From contig CAYULA010000016.1 in the NCBI GenBank assembly GCA_964445525.1, forward strand, positions 1 through 64,000: 64,000 nucleotides of DNA. Direction: 5' to 3'. This DNA is from Penumbrarchaeum sp964445525 (GTDB lineage Archaea > Thermoplasmatota > Penumbrarchaeia > Penumbrarchaeales > Penumbrarchaeaceae). Both the position numbers and the translations under genes were made by a program. The notes beneath the pieces were generated by a model. It was not told where the DNA came from. It was given only the letters and a program-made list of their open reading frames with translations, and did no database searches. Positions 1-8,219 of the stretch are shown one piece after another; position 1 is the first letter of the stretch, and each line of letters starts with the position of its first letter.

Positions 1-45
1 GTAATGTGTTACTGAGATAAATAAATGTCTAAGAACTAAATTGTC

Positions 46-1485
46 ATGACACTAGTTGCCGGGGGCCACACATTCGGTAAATGCCATGGCGCGGGTGATG
101 TATCTCATGTGGGTCCCGAACCAGAGAGCGCACCCATCGAGGAACAAGGTCTTGGATGGAAGAGCACCCATGGCACCGGCAAAGGGGATGATACTATCTC
201 CAGCGGCATAGAAGGTGCGTGGACCCCTAAACCTACAAGGTGGGACATGGATTACTTCGACATGTTGTTTGGTTATGACTGGAACCTGGAAAAAAGTCCC
301 ACGGGAGCGTGGCAGTGGGTACCTGTTAATACGGATGAGGATCACCTGGCACCTGCGGCTCACGATCCGTCGAAGAAAGTTACCACAATAATGACAACTG
401 CCGATCTCTCGTTGAGAATGGACCCGAAATTCTCGGTAATAGCAAGGAGATTCCAGAAGAACCCTGAAAAATTTGCGGACGCTTTTGCAAGAGCTTGGTT
501 CAAGCTGACCCATCGGGATATGGGACCAAAATGCCGTTATCTGGGCCCCGAAGTTCCCGATGAGGACCTTATCTGGCAGGATCCTGTACCTGAAGTTGAT
601 CACGAACTGATAGATGAAGCGGATATAATGAAATTGAAGGAGAAAGTCCTTGCCTCAGGTCTATCTGTTCCTCAGCTCGTGTACACTGCATGGTCCTCTG
701 CATCTACATTCCGTGGTTCGGATTTCAGAGGAGGTGCCAATGGAGCAAGGATTCGACTGGAACCTCAGAAAGATTGGGAGGTTAACCAGCCGGTTCAGTT
801 GCAGAAGGTTCTGAATATCTTCGAAAGCATCCGAAACGAATTCAACGAATCACGGAGCGATGATAAGCGGGTTTCACTTTCGGACCTAATCATCCTGGGA
901 GGATGCGCGGGAGTTGAAGAAGCTGCAAGAAAGGCCGGTCTCGAGATCACAGTTCCCTTTTCCCCGGGAAGAACCGACGCGTCCCAGGAACAGACAGATG
1001 CGGATTCCTTTGCAGTGCTTGAGCCGAAGGCGGACGGATTCCGCAACTATCAGAAAGCCAGATTCGCTGTTTCGGCAGAGGAGATGCTCATAGATAAGGC
1101 ACAACTTCTCGGTTTGACCGCTCCCGAGATGACGGTTCTCATAGGTGGTTTGCGTGTTCTCAATACCAATTACGGACAAAAGCAGCATGGTGTATTTACC
1201 GACAATCCCGGAACACTAAGTAATGGTTTCTTCGTCAATCTGCTGGATATGAATATAGTATGGAAACCCATATCACAAGGTGCTGACCTTTTCGAGGGAA
1301 GGGATAGAGAGACGGGAGAAATCAGATGGACCGCCTCCAGAGTGGATCTGATCTTCGGGTCCAATTCTCAGCTGAGAGCGATCGCGGAGGTTTATGCCTG
1401 CGATGATTCGGGTGAAAAGTTCGTAAATGATTTCGTGGCAGCCTGGACCAAGGTCATGAATGCTGACAGATTTGACCTGAAATGA
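46..1485 (+). CDS. katG: 5'-truncated catalase-peroxidase (C-terminal two thirds of KatG)
   Basis: KatG is a haem enzyme that removes H2O2 by catalase and peroxidase activity; full-length members have about 730 residues. This 479-residue frame begins exactly at the proximal-haem block (GGHTFGKCHG, His8) and keeps the proximal Trp66 and Asp120, the switch arginine in ASTFRGSD and the whole C-terminal domain. Everything upstream is missing: the distal Arg-Trp-His site and the Met and Tyr of the Met-Tyr-Trp adduct. The 45 bases before the ATG have stops in the coding frame (TAA at 37), no KatG-like peptide in the other two frames, and no SD. The product should lack catalase activity. It may be a pseudogene left by a deletion or an assembly junction. 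Family assignment is sure; the gene's status is not. Confidence 0.9.
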   Translation: MTLVAGGHTFGKCHGAGDVSHVGPEPESAPIEEQGLGWKSTHGTGKGDDTISSGIEGAWTPKPTRWDMDYFDMLFGYDWNLEKSPTGAWQWVPVNTDEDHLAPAAHDPSKKVTTIMTTADLSLRMDPKFSVIARRFQKNPEKFADAFARAWFKLTHRDMGPKCRYLGPEVPDEDLIWQDPVPEVDHELIDEADIMKLKEKVLASGLSVPQLVYTAWSSASTFRGSDFRGGANGARIRLEPQKDWEVNQPVQLQKVLNIFESIRNEFNESRSDDKRVSLSDLIILGGCAGVEEAARKAGLEITVPFSPGRTDASQEQTDADSFAVLEPKADGFRNYQKARFAVSAEEMLIDKAQLLGLTAPEMTVLIGGLRVLNTNYGQKQHGVFTDNPGTLSNGFFVNLLDMNIVWKPISQGADLFEGRDRETGEIRWTASRVDLIFGSNSQLRAIAEVYACDDSGEKFVNDFVAAWTKVMNADRFDLK

Positions 1486-1518
1486 GAGGATAAGTTAGCC
1501 AAATACGGGTCATTAGAA

Positions 1519-1932
1519 TTATTTTCTCATTACAATGGCTCTTTCCTTGAATCCCAGGCTTTTCCAGAAGGACCTCCCTCTCTCATTCCAAACGAAAACA
1601 TCGAGGTCCAGGCTGTCGGTGTTCAGCTCCTTCATCAATTGTTCGATCGCAAGGGTACCGAGTCCTTTTCTCCGATGCTCCCTCTTTATGAAGAAATGCC
1701 AGATATAGGGAGGATAATTTTCATAGACCAGGACCTTGACCGCAGAATAACCTATGATCTCTCCATTTTCCATGAAAAAATATATTTTCACACCTTGATC
1801 AAGAGCCTCATTCAATCTCCTCTCTAGCTCCTTGACGGGAGGAATGTAATCATGTCTCTCATCCTGATGAAGTTCCAGATTCATTTCCACAAGTAGTGAG
1901 ATGTCAGTCTTATCGCAAGCCCTCAGGTTCAT
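1519..1932 (-). CDS. GNAT-family N-acetyltransferase
   Basis: A 137-residue single-domain acetyltransferase of the GNAT fold, which moves an acetyl group from acetyl-CoA to an amine. The acetyl-CoA pyrophosphate loop is visible as REHRRKGLGT around residues 84-93, following the beta-4 strand PPYIWHFFI. The C-terminal NERGRSFWKSLGF segment is the usual beta-6/alpha-4 region. Length matches the minimal family. It is convergent with the katG remnant, 33 bases away, and divergent from the TPR gene that follows. The substrate cannot be read from the sequence. Confidence 0.85.
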   Translation of the reverse strand: MNLRACDKTDISLLVEMNLELHQDERHDYIPPVKELERRLNEALDQGVKIYFFMENGEIIGYSAVKVLVYENYPPYIWHFFIKREHRRKGLGTLAIEQLMKELNTDSLDLDVFVWNERGRSFWKSLGFKERAIVMRK

Positions 1933-2078
1933 GAAAACTCAAGCAGCTGTTGTTTCCAGATAAATATTTTCACCTTGGAATGGTTCTTCGGTCTCAATAT
2001 AGGTATATATCCAGATACTCAAGAAAAAAAAACGATAAGACTAAATCATCCTTGTTTCATGAGTGTCTAGGCTAAAAA

Positions 2079-3419
2079 ATGAAGATTGGATCAGATGAGA
2101 TCATCCTCTTCTGCATAGGATATCTCCGCGAGAGGAATAGGGAAATACCCGCCACCAACAAGAGTCATTTTTCCAGGGCCTTGAACATTCAGGTCGAGAC
2201 ATTGAATAAAAAATTATCAAATATGAGAAAGAAAGACCTTCTGGGAAAGAACAGAATATCTGGGATTTGCGGACATATACCAACCGAGAAAGGAAAAAAA
2301 CTCTACCAGAGCCTGCATGATACAGTTATGAAACTCGACCTGGACCCCGATCTACATTCGGTATCCAATCTCTGCCGGCTGGAGGATGTACTGGACTATT
2401 TGAACGATCCTACAAATATTGCCAAGGTAACATATCATGTTTCAAGGTCAAAACCTCTTGATGTTGTTGATCTGATCAGACTCGACAGGGCGAAGAGACC
2501 GGGATCCAAGGAGAACGAGATAATAAAGGAACTTTTAAGAAATCAGGGTAAAACGGTTCAATCAATGAATGATTTGATCGAGGATCTTACCCTGGTAGGC
2601 AAGAAGGATTCGGAAATAAGCGAAAAATTGAATTTCGATTCGGTACCTTCAGCAATAATCACTGCAGAGTTGAGAGTTAGAAGAGGACGTGACATTGAGG
2701 CAAAAGCTATTTACGAATCCCTCCTGAAAAACAGAGCGAAGCTGGACCCGGCATACTGGATATTCTGCATCGTTGGATTGGTCAAATGCTCCAAGACACT
2801 TGACGGTCAGGAAGAAGCTCTGGAACTTGCGGACCGCTTTCTCGAATCGATAGAGGACCCTGCCACGAAAGCAATGCTAAAAAAAAGTAAAGCGGACATT
2901 CTTCAGGATATGAAGAGGTACCATGATGCAGAAGAGATCTATAATTCAATCATAAGGACTCTTAGGGGTGTTGACATGCCCCATTTGAAAATGATGGTTT
3001 TGAATAATTTAGGGGTACTCCATTTCAGAAAGGACCATGAAGAAAAAGCAGTCGACTGCTGGAAAAGAGCAAGGTCGATCGCGGTGAAGAATGAACTGAA
3101 ATGGGCTGAAGCGGTATCGAATGTAAACCTATCAGACCCCTATGCTAAAAGAGGAATGACAGAAAGGTCAAGACAAATGCTCAGATCCGCAAGAAGATAT
3201 TTCGAGTCAATCAATGATCAGGAAGGGGTTTCATATTGCAATTTCAATATGACACTTGTTTGCATAGAGGAAGGAAATCGCGATCTGGCTTTACACTATT
3301 TCAAACAATGTGAGAAGTTTCCTCTTCAATACGAAGAAAATCGAAGAGAAAGAAGAGATGTTATTTGTAAAAGATTTCTGGAAAAAGGATGGAGTAAACC
3401 ATTTGATGAAAAACTTTAA
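2079..3419 (+). CDS. Winged-helix/TPR protein, putative regulator
   Basis: A 446-residue soluble protein. Residues 1-80 look like a winged helix (FSRALNIQVETLNKKLSNMRKKDLLG, then ITPTEKGKKLY-like wing at GHIPTEKGKKLY). From about residue 190 to the end it is alpha-helical with tetratricopeptide-like repeats, for example the blocks at AEEIYNSIIRTL and LNNLGVLHFRKDHEEKAVDCW. It matches the two ends of the STAND regulator at 14755-17544 but lacks the ATPase centre. A TATA-like element (GGTATATATCC near 2000) precedes it. A role as a DNA-binding signalling protein is inference. Confidence 0.6.
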   Translation: MKIGSDEIILFCIGYLRERNREIPATNKSHFSRALNIQVETLNKKLSNMRKKDLLGKNRISGICGHIPTEKGKKLYQSLHDTVMKLDLDPDLHSVSNLCRLEDVLDYLNDPTNIAKVTYHVSRSKPLDVVDLIRLDRAKRPGSKENEIIKELLRNQGKTVQSMNDLIEDLTLVGKKDSEISEKLNFDSVPSAIITAELRVRRGRDIEAKAIYESLLKNRAKLDPAYWIFCIVGLVKCSKTLDGQEEALELADRFLESIEDPATKAMLKKSKADILQDMKRYHDAEEIYNSIIRTLRGVDMPHLKMMVLNNLGVLHFRKDHEEKAVDCWKRARSIAVKNELKWAEAVSNVNLSDPYAKRGMTERSRQMLRSARRYFESINDQEGVSYCNFNMTLVCIEEGNRDLALHYFKQCEKFPLQYEENRRERRDVICKRFLEKGWSKPFDEKL

Positions 3420-3540
3420 ATAGTGACTATTTAAATGTTTTCGAATAAATTTAACTATGAAAAACTTCTATTTAAAGACCTTAATCAAAAATGCGGATTT
3501 TTCATAAACCTTTTATCTGCTACTTAAACTGAAAGCAACA

Positions 3541-4227
3541 ATGTCCCGAAATAATTTTCTCCCGATATTGAGCCTGTTTATGATAATTTCCCTTTCCATA
3601 CCCTTCCTTTTTTCGGCCAGGGCTGAATCTGATGATGATATGAAGAGCCTTATAATAGTTTCGGGTTACGGCGGATACACAAGCCATGAACTCAATAAAG
3701 CTTCATCATTTAGAAATCATCTTCTTGATTCATGCTCCAGTGATGACATAATATATCTCACAGATACCGGAATGTCCGGATCAGACGGTACAGCTACAGT
3801 CTCGAATGTAGAAGATGCTTTCTTCTGGCTGATCAATAATTGTGATTCGAATACCAAAGTGGCAGTTTATATAATGGATCATATGCAAATGATCAATAAT
3901 CAGCCTCGGTTCAGATTCGATAATGGTGTAACAAGTGCATCTGAAATGGACAGCTGGCTGGACCAGGTTTCCTGCGCGGAGATGACAGTTATCCTAAACG
4001 GAGAGAAATCGGCTCTTTGCGGACCTTCTTTAGACACATCCTCTCGTGACGTAATATGTTCAATGGGATCACAACAAACCTATTGTCCAGATAATTTTGA
4101 CATAGCAGACAGCCTGGATGATCCCTCAGCCGATACGGACGGTGACGGAACAGTCTCCTATATCGAGGCATACGAAAATGAGAAGGACTTGCTCGAGAGT
4201 TCTGGCCAGGTTCCCGTATTGTACTAA
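3541..4227 (+). CDS. Secreted C13/caspase-fold-like protein with degenerate active site
   Basis: A 228-residue protein with a clear signal peptide (hydrophobic residues 5-26, FSARA cleavage-like end). The core resembles archaeal legumain-type (C13) proteins: a Rossmann-like start (SLIIVSGYGGYTSHELNKAS), a strand ending YIMDHMQ where the family has a catalytic HG, a helix SEMDSWLDQV, and a strand MTVILNGEKSALC where the family has the catalytic Cys. Here Glu or Gly stands at the expected cysteine position. A calcium-loop-like DTDGDGTVSYIEAYE ends the domain, as in relatives. It is probably a non-catalytic binding or structural member. The fold call rests on motif spacing only. Confidence 0.5.
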   Translation: MSRNNFLPILSLFMIISLSIPFLFSARAESDDDMKSLIIVSGYGGYTSHELNKASSFRNHLLDSCSSDDIIYLTDTGMSGSDGTATVSNVEDAFFWLINNCDSNTKVAVYIMDHMQMINNQPRFRFDNGVTSASEMDSWLDQVSCAEMTVILNGEKSALCGPSLDTSSRDVICSMGSQQTYCPDNFDIADSLDDPSADTDGDGTVSYIEAYENEKDLLESSGQVPVLY

Positions 4228-4276
4228 GATCATGTCTTACACCAATCTCTTAAGTAACAGAGGGGAGCGGAAAAGA

Positions 4277-5584
4277 ATGGATAACTCCGCGGTTCCATCA
4301 GAGGAAAGGGGATACTTTGAGCAGGTTGACCCCCCCTTTGTAAAACCGACAAGGGCGGATCCTCTGATGGAACATTACTCTGGAAAAGACAAAGACGGAG
4401 AATTTTCCTCATGCGGACCCTATGAAAAGAACACAATAGGATCCCGTGGCGACGTTTTCCATGATAAGAGATACAGAGCAATAGTTGAAAACAGCATGGA
4501 CAATATCTACATATGTGATGCAAAGACTGGAAAAATAATCGAATCGAACAGATCCATGCAGCAACTACTAGGATATTCAGAGGAAGAGATGCTTGAACTT
4601 TCAGCCTTTGATTTCCTTGACCATTCCAAGGAGAATATCGAGAGACATATTGGAATTGTTCTGGAAGAAGGTTATTTGAAAGTAAGGAACAGACGCTACA
4701 GGCGAAAGGATGGATCGCTCGTGGATATAGAAGCCACATGTGTTCTCATAAGGGAAAATGACAGAGAACTTCTCTGTGTCGTTTCAAGGGACATCACGGA
4801 CAGGATAGAATACGAGAGAATGCTTTGTGAGGAAAGGAACAGGGCCGAGTTCTACCTTGACATATTATGTCATGATATAGGCAATCTACACCAGGGCATC
4901 GTTGGATTCGTTAAGCTATGCAAGGAATTCGAGGAAGATCCTAAAAGAGCAAAAAAATGCATAGAAAATATTGAAGCTCTATCTCTGAAATCCATCAACC
5001 TTTCCAATAATCTGAAGACCTTGGCAGGAATAGGAATATCCCAGGATAAAAAGATTGAGATCGAACTGAACAGGGTAATAAAATCCTCCATCAATACCGT
5101 CAGATCATCGATTCCCTGGAAAGAACCCATATTCGAGGTTGATATGCCTGAAAAGGTGTATATTACCGCCAATCCGGCCATCGAGTTTGCAATATACAAT
5201 GTGATCCATAATGCGGTCAGATATCAATTGGATCTGGATCCACTGGTGCAGATCACATGCAGAGAGACTGGAAAAGGATGCATCAGGATTACCGTGTTGG
5301 ATAAAGGTTCGGGAATACCTCATTCACTTAGAAAAGAGATCCTCAACAGGGATAATCTTAGTAAAAAACACGGAGGCCTGGGACTTCTGGTTGTCAGAAC
5401 TTTGGTGGAAAAGTCGGGTGGGGAAGTACGGATCAAAGAAGGGGAAAGAGGTCAAGGTACTGTTATTGAGATCGAATTGCCCCTTTCAATGACATACAAT
5501 AACAACTCAGATAGGAAAAAATTCTCCAAAGGAACCGTAAGGAGATACAATAGGGCAAACATGATGCCGATCCAGTATCTTTAA
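4277..5584 (+). CDS. PAS-domain sensor histidine kinase
   Basis: A 435-residue cytoplasmic kinase without membrane segments. It has a variable N-terminus, a PAS domain (from RYRAIVENSMDNIYICDA to VVSRDITDRIEYE), then an H-box (LDILCHDIGNLHQGI, phospho-acceptor His). A HATPase_c domain follows, with N box (AIYNVIHNAVRYQ), G1 (VLDKGSGIPHS) and G2 (HGGLGLLVVRTLVEKSGG). The start at 4277 is chosen because AGGGGAG lies about 9 bases upstream; the frame stays open further upstream into the preceding gene. No response-regulator gene is adjacent, so it is an orphan kinase here. Confidence 0.88.
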   Translation: MDNSAVPSEERGYFEQVDPPFVKPTRADPLMEHYSGKDKDGEFSSCGPYEKNTIGSRGDVFHDKRYRAIVENSMDNIYICDAKTGKIIESNRSMQQLLGYSEEEMLELSAFDFLDHSKENIERHIGIVLEEGYLKVRNRRYRRKDGSLVDIEATCVLIRENDRELLCVVSRDITDRIEYERMLCEERNRAEFYLDILCHDIGNLHQGIVGFVKLCKEFEEDPKRAKKCIENIEALSLKSINLSNNLKTLAGIGISQDKKIEIELNRVIKSSINTVRSSIPWKEPIFEVDMPEKVYITANPAIEFAIYNVIHNAVRYQLDLDPLVQITCRETGKGCIRITVLDKGSGIPHSLRKEILNRDNLSKKHGGLGLLVVRTLVEKSGGEVRIKEGERGQGTVIEIELPLSMTYNNNSDRKKFSKGTVRRYNRANMMPIQYL

Positions 5585-5655
5585 TAATGGGTTTTCCAAA
5601 TAGGATGCTCATAGGTAGATCCTTGATGTTCATTTTCAAATGGATAAGTGGCCCA

Positions 5656-5677
5656 CCTGAACATTCAGGCATTTTTG
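5656..5677 (+). terminator. Small hairpin with T-run after the histidine kinase
   Basis: CCTGAA-CA-TTCAGG, a perfect 6-bp inverted repeat with a 2-base loop, is followed by CATTTTTG. It lies about 70 bases past the kinase stop and before the DUF1801 gene. The very short loop makes it weak evidence. Confidence 0.3.
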
Positions 5678-5737
5678 TATTAATGCAATAAAATAATAAG
5701 ACCTGGATAAGAACGTTATATTCTAACAGGTGATAAA

Positions 5738-6208
5738 ATGAGGTCCGAAGCCACCACAGTAGAAAGATATCTCGATTCCCTTGATCCTGAATGGAGGGGT
5801 ATGATCGAGAGATTGAGAGAGAGGATCATCAACAATCTCCCCGAAGGATTCGAGGAGACCATGATATATGGAATGATAGGATACGTGGTGCCTCACTCGA
5901 TCTATCCTGAAGGATACCATGTGGACCCGGACCTGCCTCTTCCTTTCATCAATCTGGCAGCCCAGAAGAACAACATTTCGCTGTATCACATGGGATTATA
6001 TGGCAATCCGGAAATGGAGTCCTGGTTCGTGGAAAAATACAAAGAAGAGATCGGCAAGAAACCGAACATGGGAAAATCCTGCATCCGTTTTAGAAAAGAG
6101 GATGACATACCTTCAAAGCTCCTTGATGAATTGCTCCAGAAGATTAGTGTGGAAGAATACATCAGGTCCTATGAGGAGTCAATGGAGAAACTTAAAAAGA
6201 GAAAGTGA
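5738..6208 (+). CDS. DUF1801 (YdhG-like) family protein
   Basis: A 156-residue protein matching the DUF1801 pattern. The N-terminus is VERYLDSLDPEWRGMIERLRERI. The core is EETMIYGMIGYVVP, followed by PFINLAAQKNNISLYHMGLYG and GKSCIRFRKEDDIPSKLLDELL. This small fold related to iron-chaperone frataxin-like proteins is common in bacteria and sporadic in archaea; its biochemical role is not established. The start has GGTGATAA immediately upstream. The following zinc-ribbon gene starts 36 bases later and may be co-transcribed. Confidence 0.8.
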   Translation: MRSEATTVERYLDSLDPEWRGMIERLRERIINNLPEGFEETMIYGMIGYVVPHSIYPEGYHVDPDLPLPFINLAAQKNNISLYHMGLYGNPEMESWFVEKYKEEIGKKPNMGKSCIRFRKEDDIPSKLLDELLQKISVEEYIRSYEESMEKLKKRK

Positions 6209-6244
6209 CTATCTGATCCCTCCAAAGGACCAGCTCCTGAAAAG

Positions 6245-6505
6245 GTGATCCTTCTGACTTCCTCGAGTATAATATCAAGGAAATGTACGGTTTGTGGCAA
6301 GGAACTTGAGATCAAATTGTATGAAAACGGAGAATACTCAGGGGCTCATTATTTCGGTATTATGGAGCTTCCCGTGGGTGAGGGGGAGAATAAAAAGGTC
6401 GGGACCATGGATCTCAATGGGTTGAAAGCTGATGTTGTCCAATGGACTGGAGATCATGAAGAGATCGAATACTGGGAATGTGACGATTGTTACCATGAGG
6501 ACTGA
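6245..6505 (+). CDS. Small putative zinc-binding protein
   Basis: An 86-residue protein I do not recognise as a named family. It has one CxxC near the start (RKCTVCGK) and another at the end (WECDDCYHED), a spacing that suits a four-cysteine zinc site formed by the two ends. The middle is beta-rich and acidic. It begins with a GTG codon 36 bases past the DUF1801 gene. No function can be assigned. Confidence 0.6.
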   Translation: MILLTSSSIISRKCTVCGKELEIKLYENGEYSGAHYFGIMELPVGEGENKKVGTMDLNGLKADVVQWTGDHEEIEYWECDDCYHED

Positions 6506-6541
6506 TACCTTGAATTTTAGATAAATAAAGAAGAGATCACC

Positions 6542-7348
6542 ATGACCAATACTGGCTCATTCAGGGTGGAAGAATTCCCATCAAGCAGGATCGCCACCAT
6601 AGATATCGGAAACGCAAGTCAAATGAAGCATTACATCAGAGCACTTATAGAAATTGATGTAACCGAGGCTAGAAATATTATAAGGGAGAAAAAGAAAAAA
6701 AACGAGCATATCTCGTTCAACTCCTGGTTGATAAAATGTACGAGTACCACCGTGGAGGAATTCAGAGAAATTCACGCAATCAGAAAAGGAAGAAGAAAGA
6801 AGGTCATCTTCGATGATATTGACATATCTATAATGGTAGAGAGGGAGATTCACGGGAAGAGAGTGCCCTTGCCGTATGTGATACGCAAGACCAATGAGAA
6901 AAGCATCTCCGAAATTGATGTTGAAATCAAATCCGCGATGAAACAAACCATTGCAGACGAAGGGAACAATGTTCTTGGGAAAGGAAAGAACAAACGCCTC
7001 ATGAAAGCTTACTATTCAATGCCAGGGTTCATTCGCAAAAGGATCTGGAAATATATTATCTCCAATCCTTTCCTGACAAAACAGAACATGGGAACCGTCA
7101 TAATAACATCTATTGGAATGATGGGAAACATCAACGGTTGGGTTATTCCCTTTAGCATTCATCCTCTTAGCATTGCCGTGAGCTCGATAGTGAGAAAACC
7201 GGGAGTTGTTGGGGACAGAATCGAGATCCGGGAATTCCTTCCGCTGACGATAGCTGTCGATCACGATGTCATAGATGGCGCACCTGCATTGAGAGCCCTC
7301 TCGAAACTTGGGTTGTTAATGGAAGAGGGATACGGATTGAAAGTCTGA
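6542..7348 (+). CDS. Stand-alone 2-oxoacid dehydrogenase E2-type acyltransferase domain
   Basis: A 268-residue protein corresponding to only the catalytic (CAT-like) domain of dihydrolipoamide acyltransferases. The catalytic signature is present as DHDVIDGAPALRAL near the C-terminus, giving the HxxxDG His and Asp. Earlier family blocks are also visible (ALIEIDVTEARNII, HISFNSWLIKC, MGTVIITSIGMMG). Lipoyl and E1/E3-binding domains are absent, and no E1 or E3 genes are nearby, so it is unlikely to be part of a classical complex. Its acyl donor and acceptor are unknown. Confidence 0.8.
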   Translation: MTNTGSFRVEEFPSSRIATIDIGNASQMKHYIRALIEIDVTEARNIIREKKKKNEHISFNSWLIKCTSTTVEEFREIHAIRKGRRKKVIFDDIDISIMVEREIHGKRVPLPYVIRKTNEKSISEIDVEIKSAMKQTIADEGNNVLGKGKNKRLMKAYYSMPGFIRKRIWKYIISNPFLTKQNMGTVIITSIGMMGNINGWVIPFSIHPLSIAVSSIVRKPGVVGDRIEIREFLPLTIAVDHDVIDGAPALRALSKLGLLMEEGYGLKV

Positions 7349-7433
7349 AGCCGATGAGGATTCCTCGGGTCCTGGGAGTTTCATGATAGAGGACCCCGAC
7401 GGGAATCCCATCATGTTTGATCAGCACGTATGA
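7345..7433 (+). pseudogene. Remnant of a VOC/glyoxalase C-terminus
   Basis: A frame running from the end of the preceding gene to a TGA at 7431 encodes GPGSFMIEDPDGNPIMFDQ followed by HV. This is the characteristic last beta strand and metal-ligand region of vicinal-oxygen-chelate proteins (xSFxIxDPDGNxIxF). Nothing of the rest of such a protein (about 110 residues) precedes it. It looks like a leftover 3' end of a glyoxalase-like gene overwritten by the upstream gene. The intact VOC gene at 23725 ends similarly (SSMVADPEGNLIEIG). Confidence 0.5.
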
Positions 7434-7550
7434 ATTACCTGTTTTAATCCAGGTCGATTTTCCCTAAGATGGTATTTTGGCCTAGGAACCTTTTTGAACC
7501 ATTTTGATCATATATACATGACATTGAATTTGAAGGATTCAGTGAAGAAC

Positions 7551-7976
7551 ATGTCGAAAAAGAATATTCATGCCGAATCAAGATTCAGATGGATCCGATG
7601 GACAGCGAGAATTTGGGGGACCTTGATTGTGGCATTTGTCCTTCTGTTTATACTAGGGACGATCTACAGTCTTATCACCACAGGTGATGCGGATCCAAAT
7701 GCTCAAGAGAATATTCCACCCATCGAATATTCGGGTCCTCTGCTCATGTTTCTAAGCACTATAGGATTGGCTATCGCATGGAAATGGGAAAGTATAGGCG
7801 GGGGGCTTGCATTTGGATTCCAGTTGATGTTTCTTATCATACTACCGTTCCAGGACCAAATTTCATTGAAGATGTCCTTCATCGGTCCTCTTACGATCTC
7901 TCTTTTCGTAATGATCCCCGGATTATTCTACCTGGTTTACTGGAGGAGATCGCGATACTCGATTAATCCGGCATAA
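7551..7976 (+). CDS. Hypothetical membrane protein (four membrane segments)
   Basis: A protein of about 141 residues with four predicted hydrophobic segments (GTLIVAFVLLFILGTIYSL, LLMFLSTIGLAIAW, GLAFGFQLMFLIIL, PLTISLFVMIPGLFYLVYW) and a basic N-terminal leader (RFRWIRWTAR). It resembles small archaeal and bacterial membrane proteins of unknown function. The frame is open to a TTG at 7494 and an ATG at 7518. A TATA-like CATATATAC at 7508-7516 would put transcription start downstream of these, favouring the ATG at 7551. The start is uncertain. Confidence 0.65.
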   Translation: MSKKNIHAESRFRWIRWTARIWGTLIVAFVLLFILGTIYSLITTGDADPNAQENIPPIEYSGPLLMFLSTIGLAIAWKWESIGGGLAFGFQLMFLIILPFQDQISLKMSFIGPLTISLFVMIPGLFYLVYWRRSRYSINPA

Positions 7977-8017
7977 TCTTTATTTTATCAATGCCCATGA
8001 AATGATCATTGATTGAT

Positions 8018-8200
8018 ATGGCAGACAAGAAAATTGTCAAGGGACCAATGTGCAAGGCCAAGAAGAAGGTCCTCAATGAGAATCCGGAAGCCTACATGAA
8101 ATTGGTCAATGATCCCCGGTTCCTCTGCGCGAAATGCGGCAGGGTGGCCAATAGCAAGAAAAATATATGCAAACCCGTTAAACTCCGAATTGACAAATGA
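8018..8200 (+). CDS. Small conserved cysteine protein
   Basis: A 60-residue protein with a well-defined pattern: PMCKAKKKVLNENPEAYMKLV, then FLCAKCGRVANSKKNICKP. The CxxC plus two further cysteines suggest one bound metal ion. Similar small proteins occur in anaerobic bacteria and archaea, without assigned function as far as I know. The ATG at 8018 is preferred over an upstream TTG at 8009. No clear SD is seen, so the transcript may be leaderless. The next gene (8220) follows after 19 bases, suggesting co-transcription. Confidence 0.7.
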   Translation: MADKKIVKGPMCKAKKKVLNENPEAYMKLVNDPRFLCAKCGRVANSKKNICKPVKLRIDK

Positions 8201-8219
8201 ATCGGAAAAAGGGATCGAA

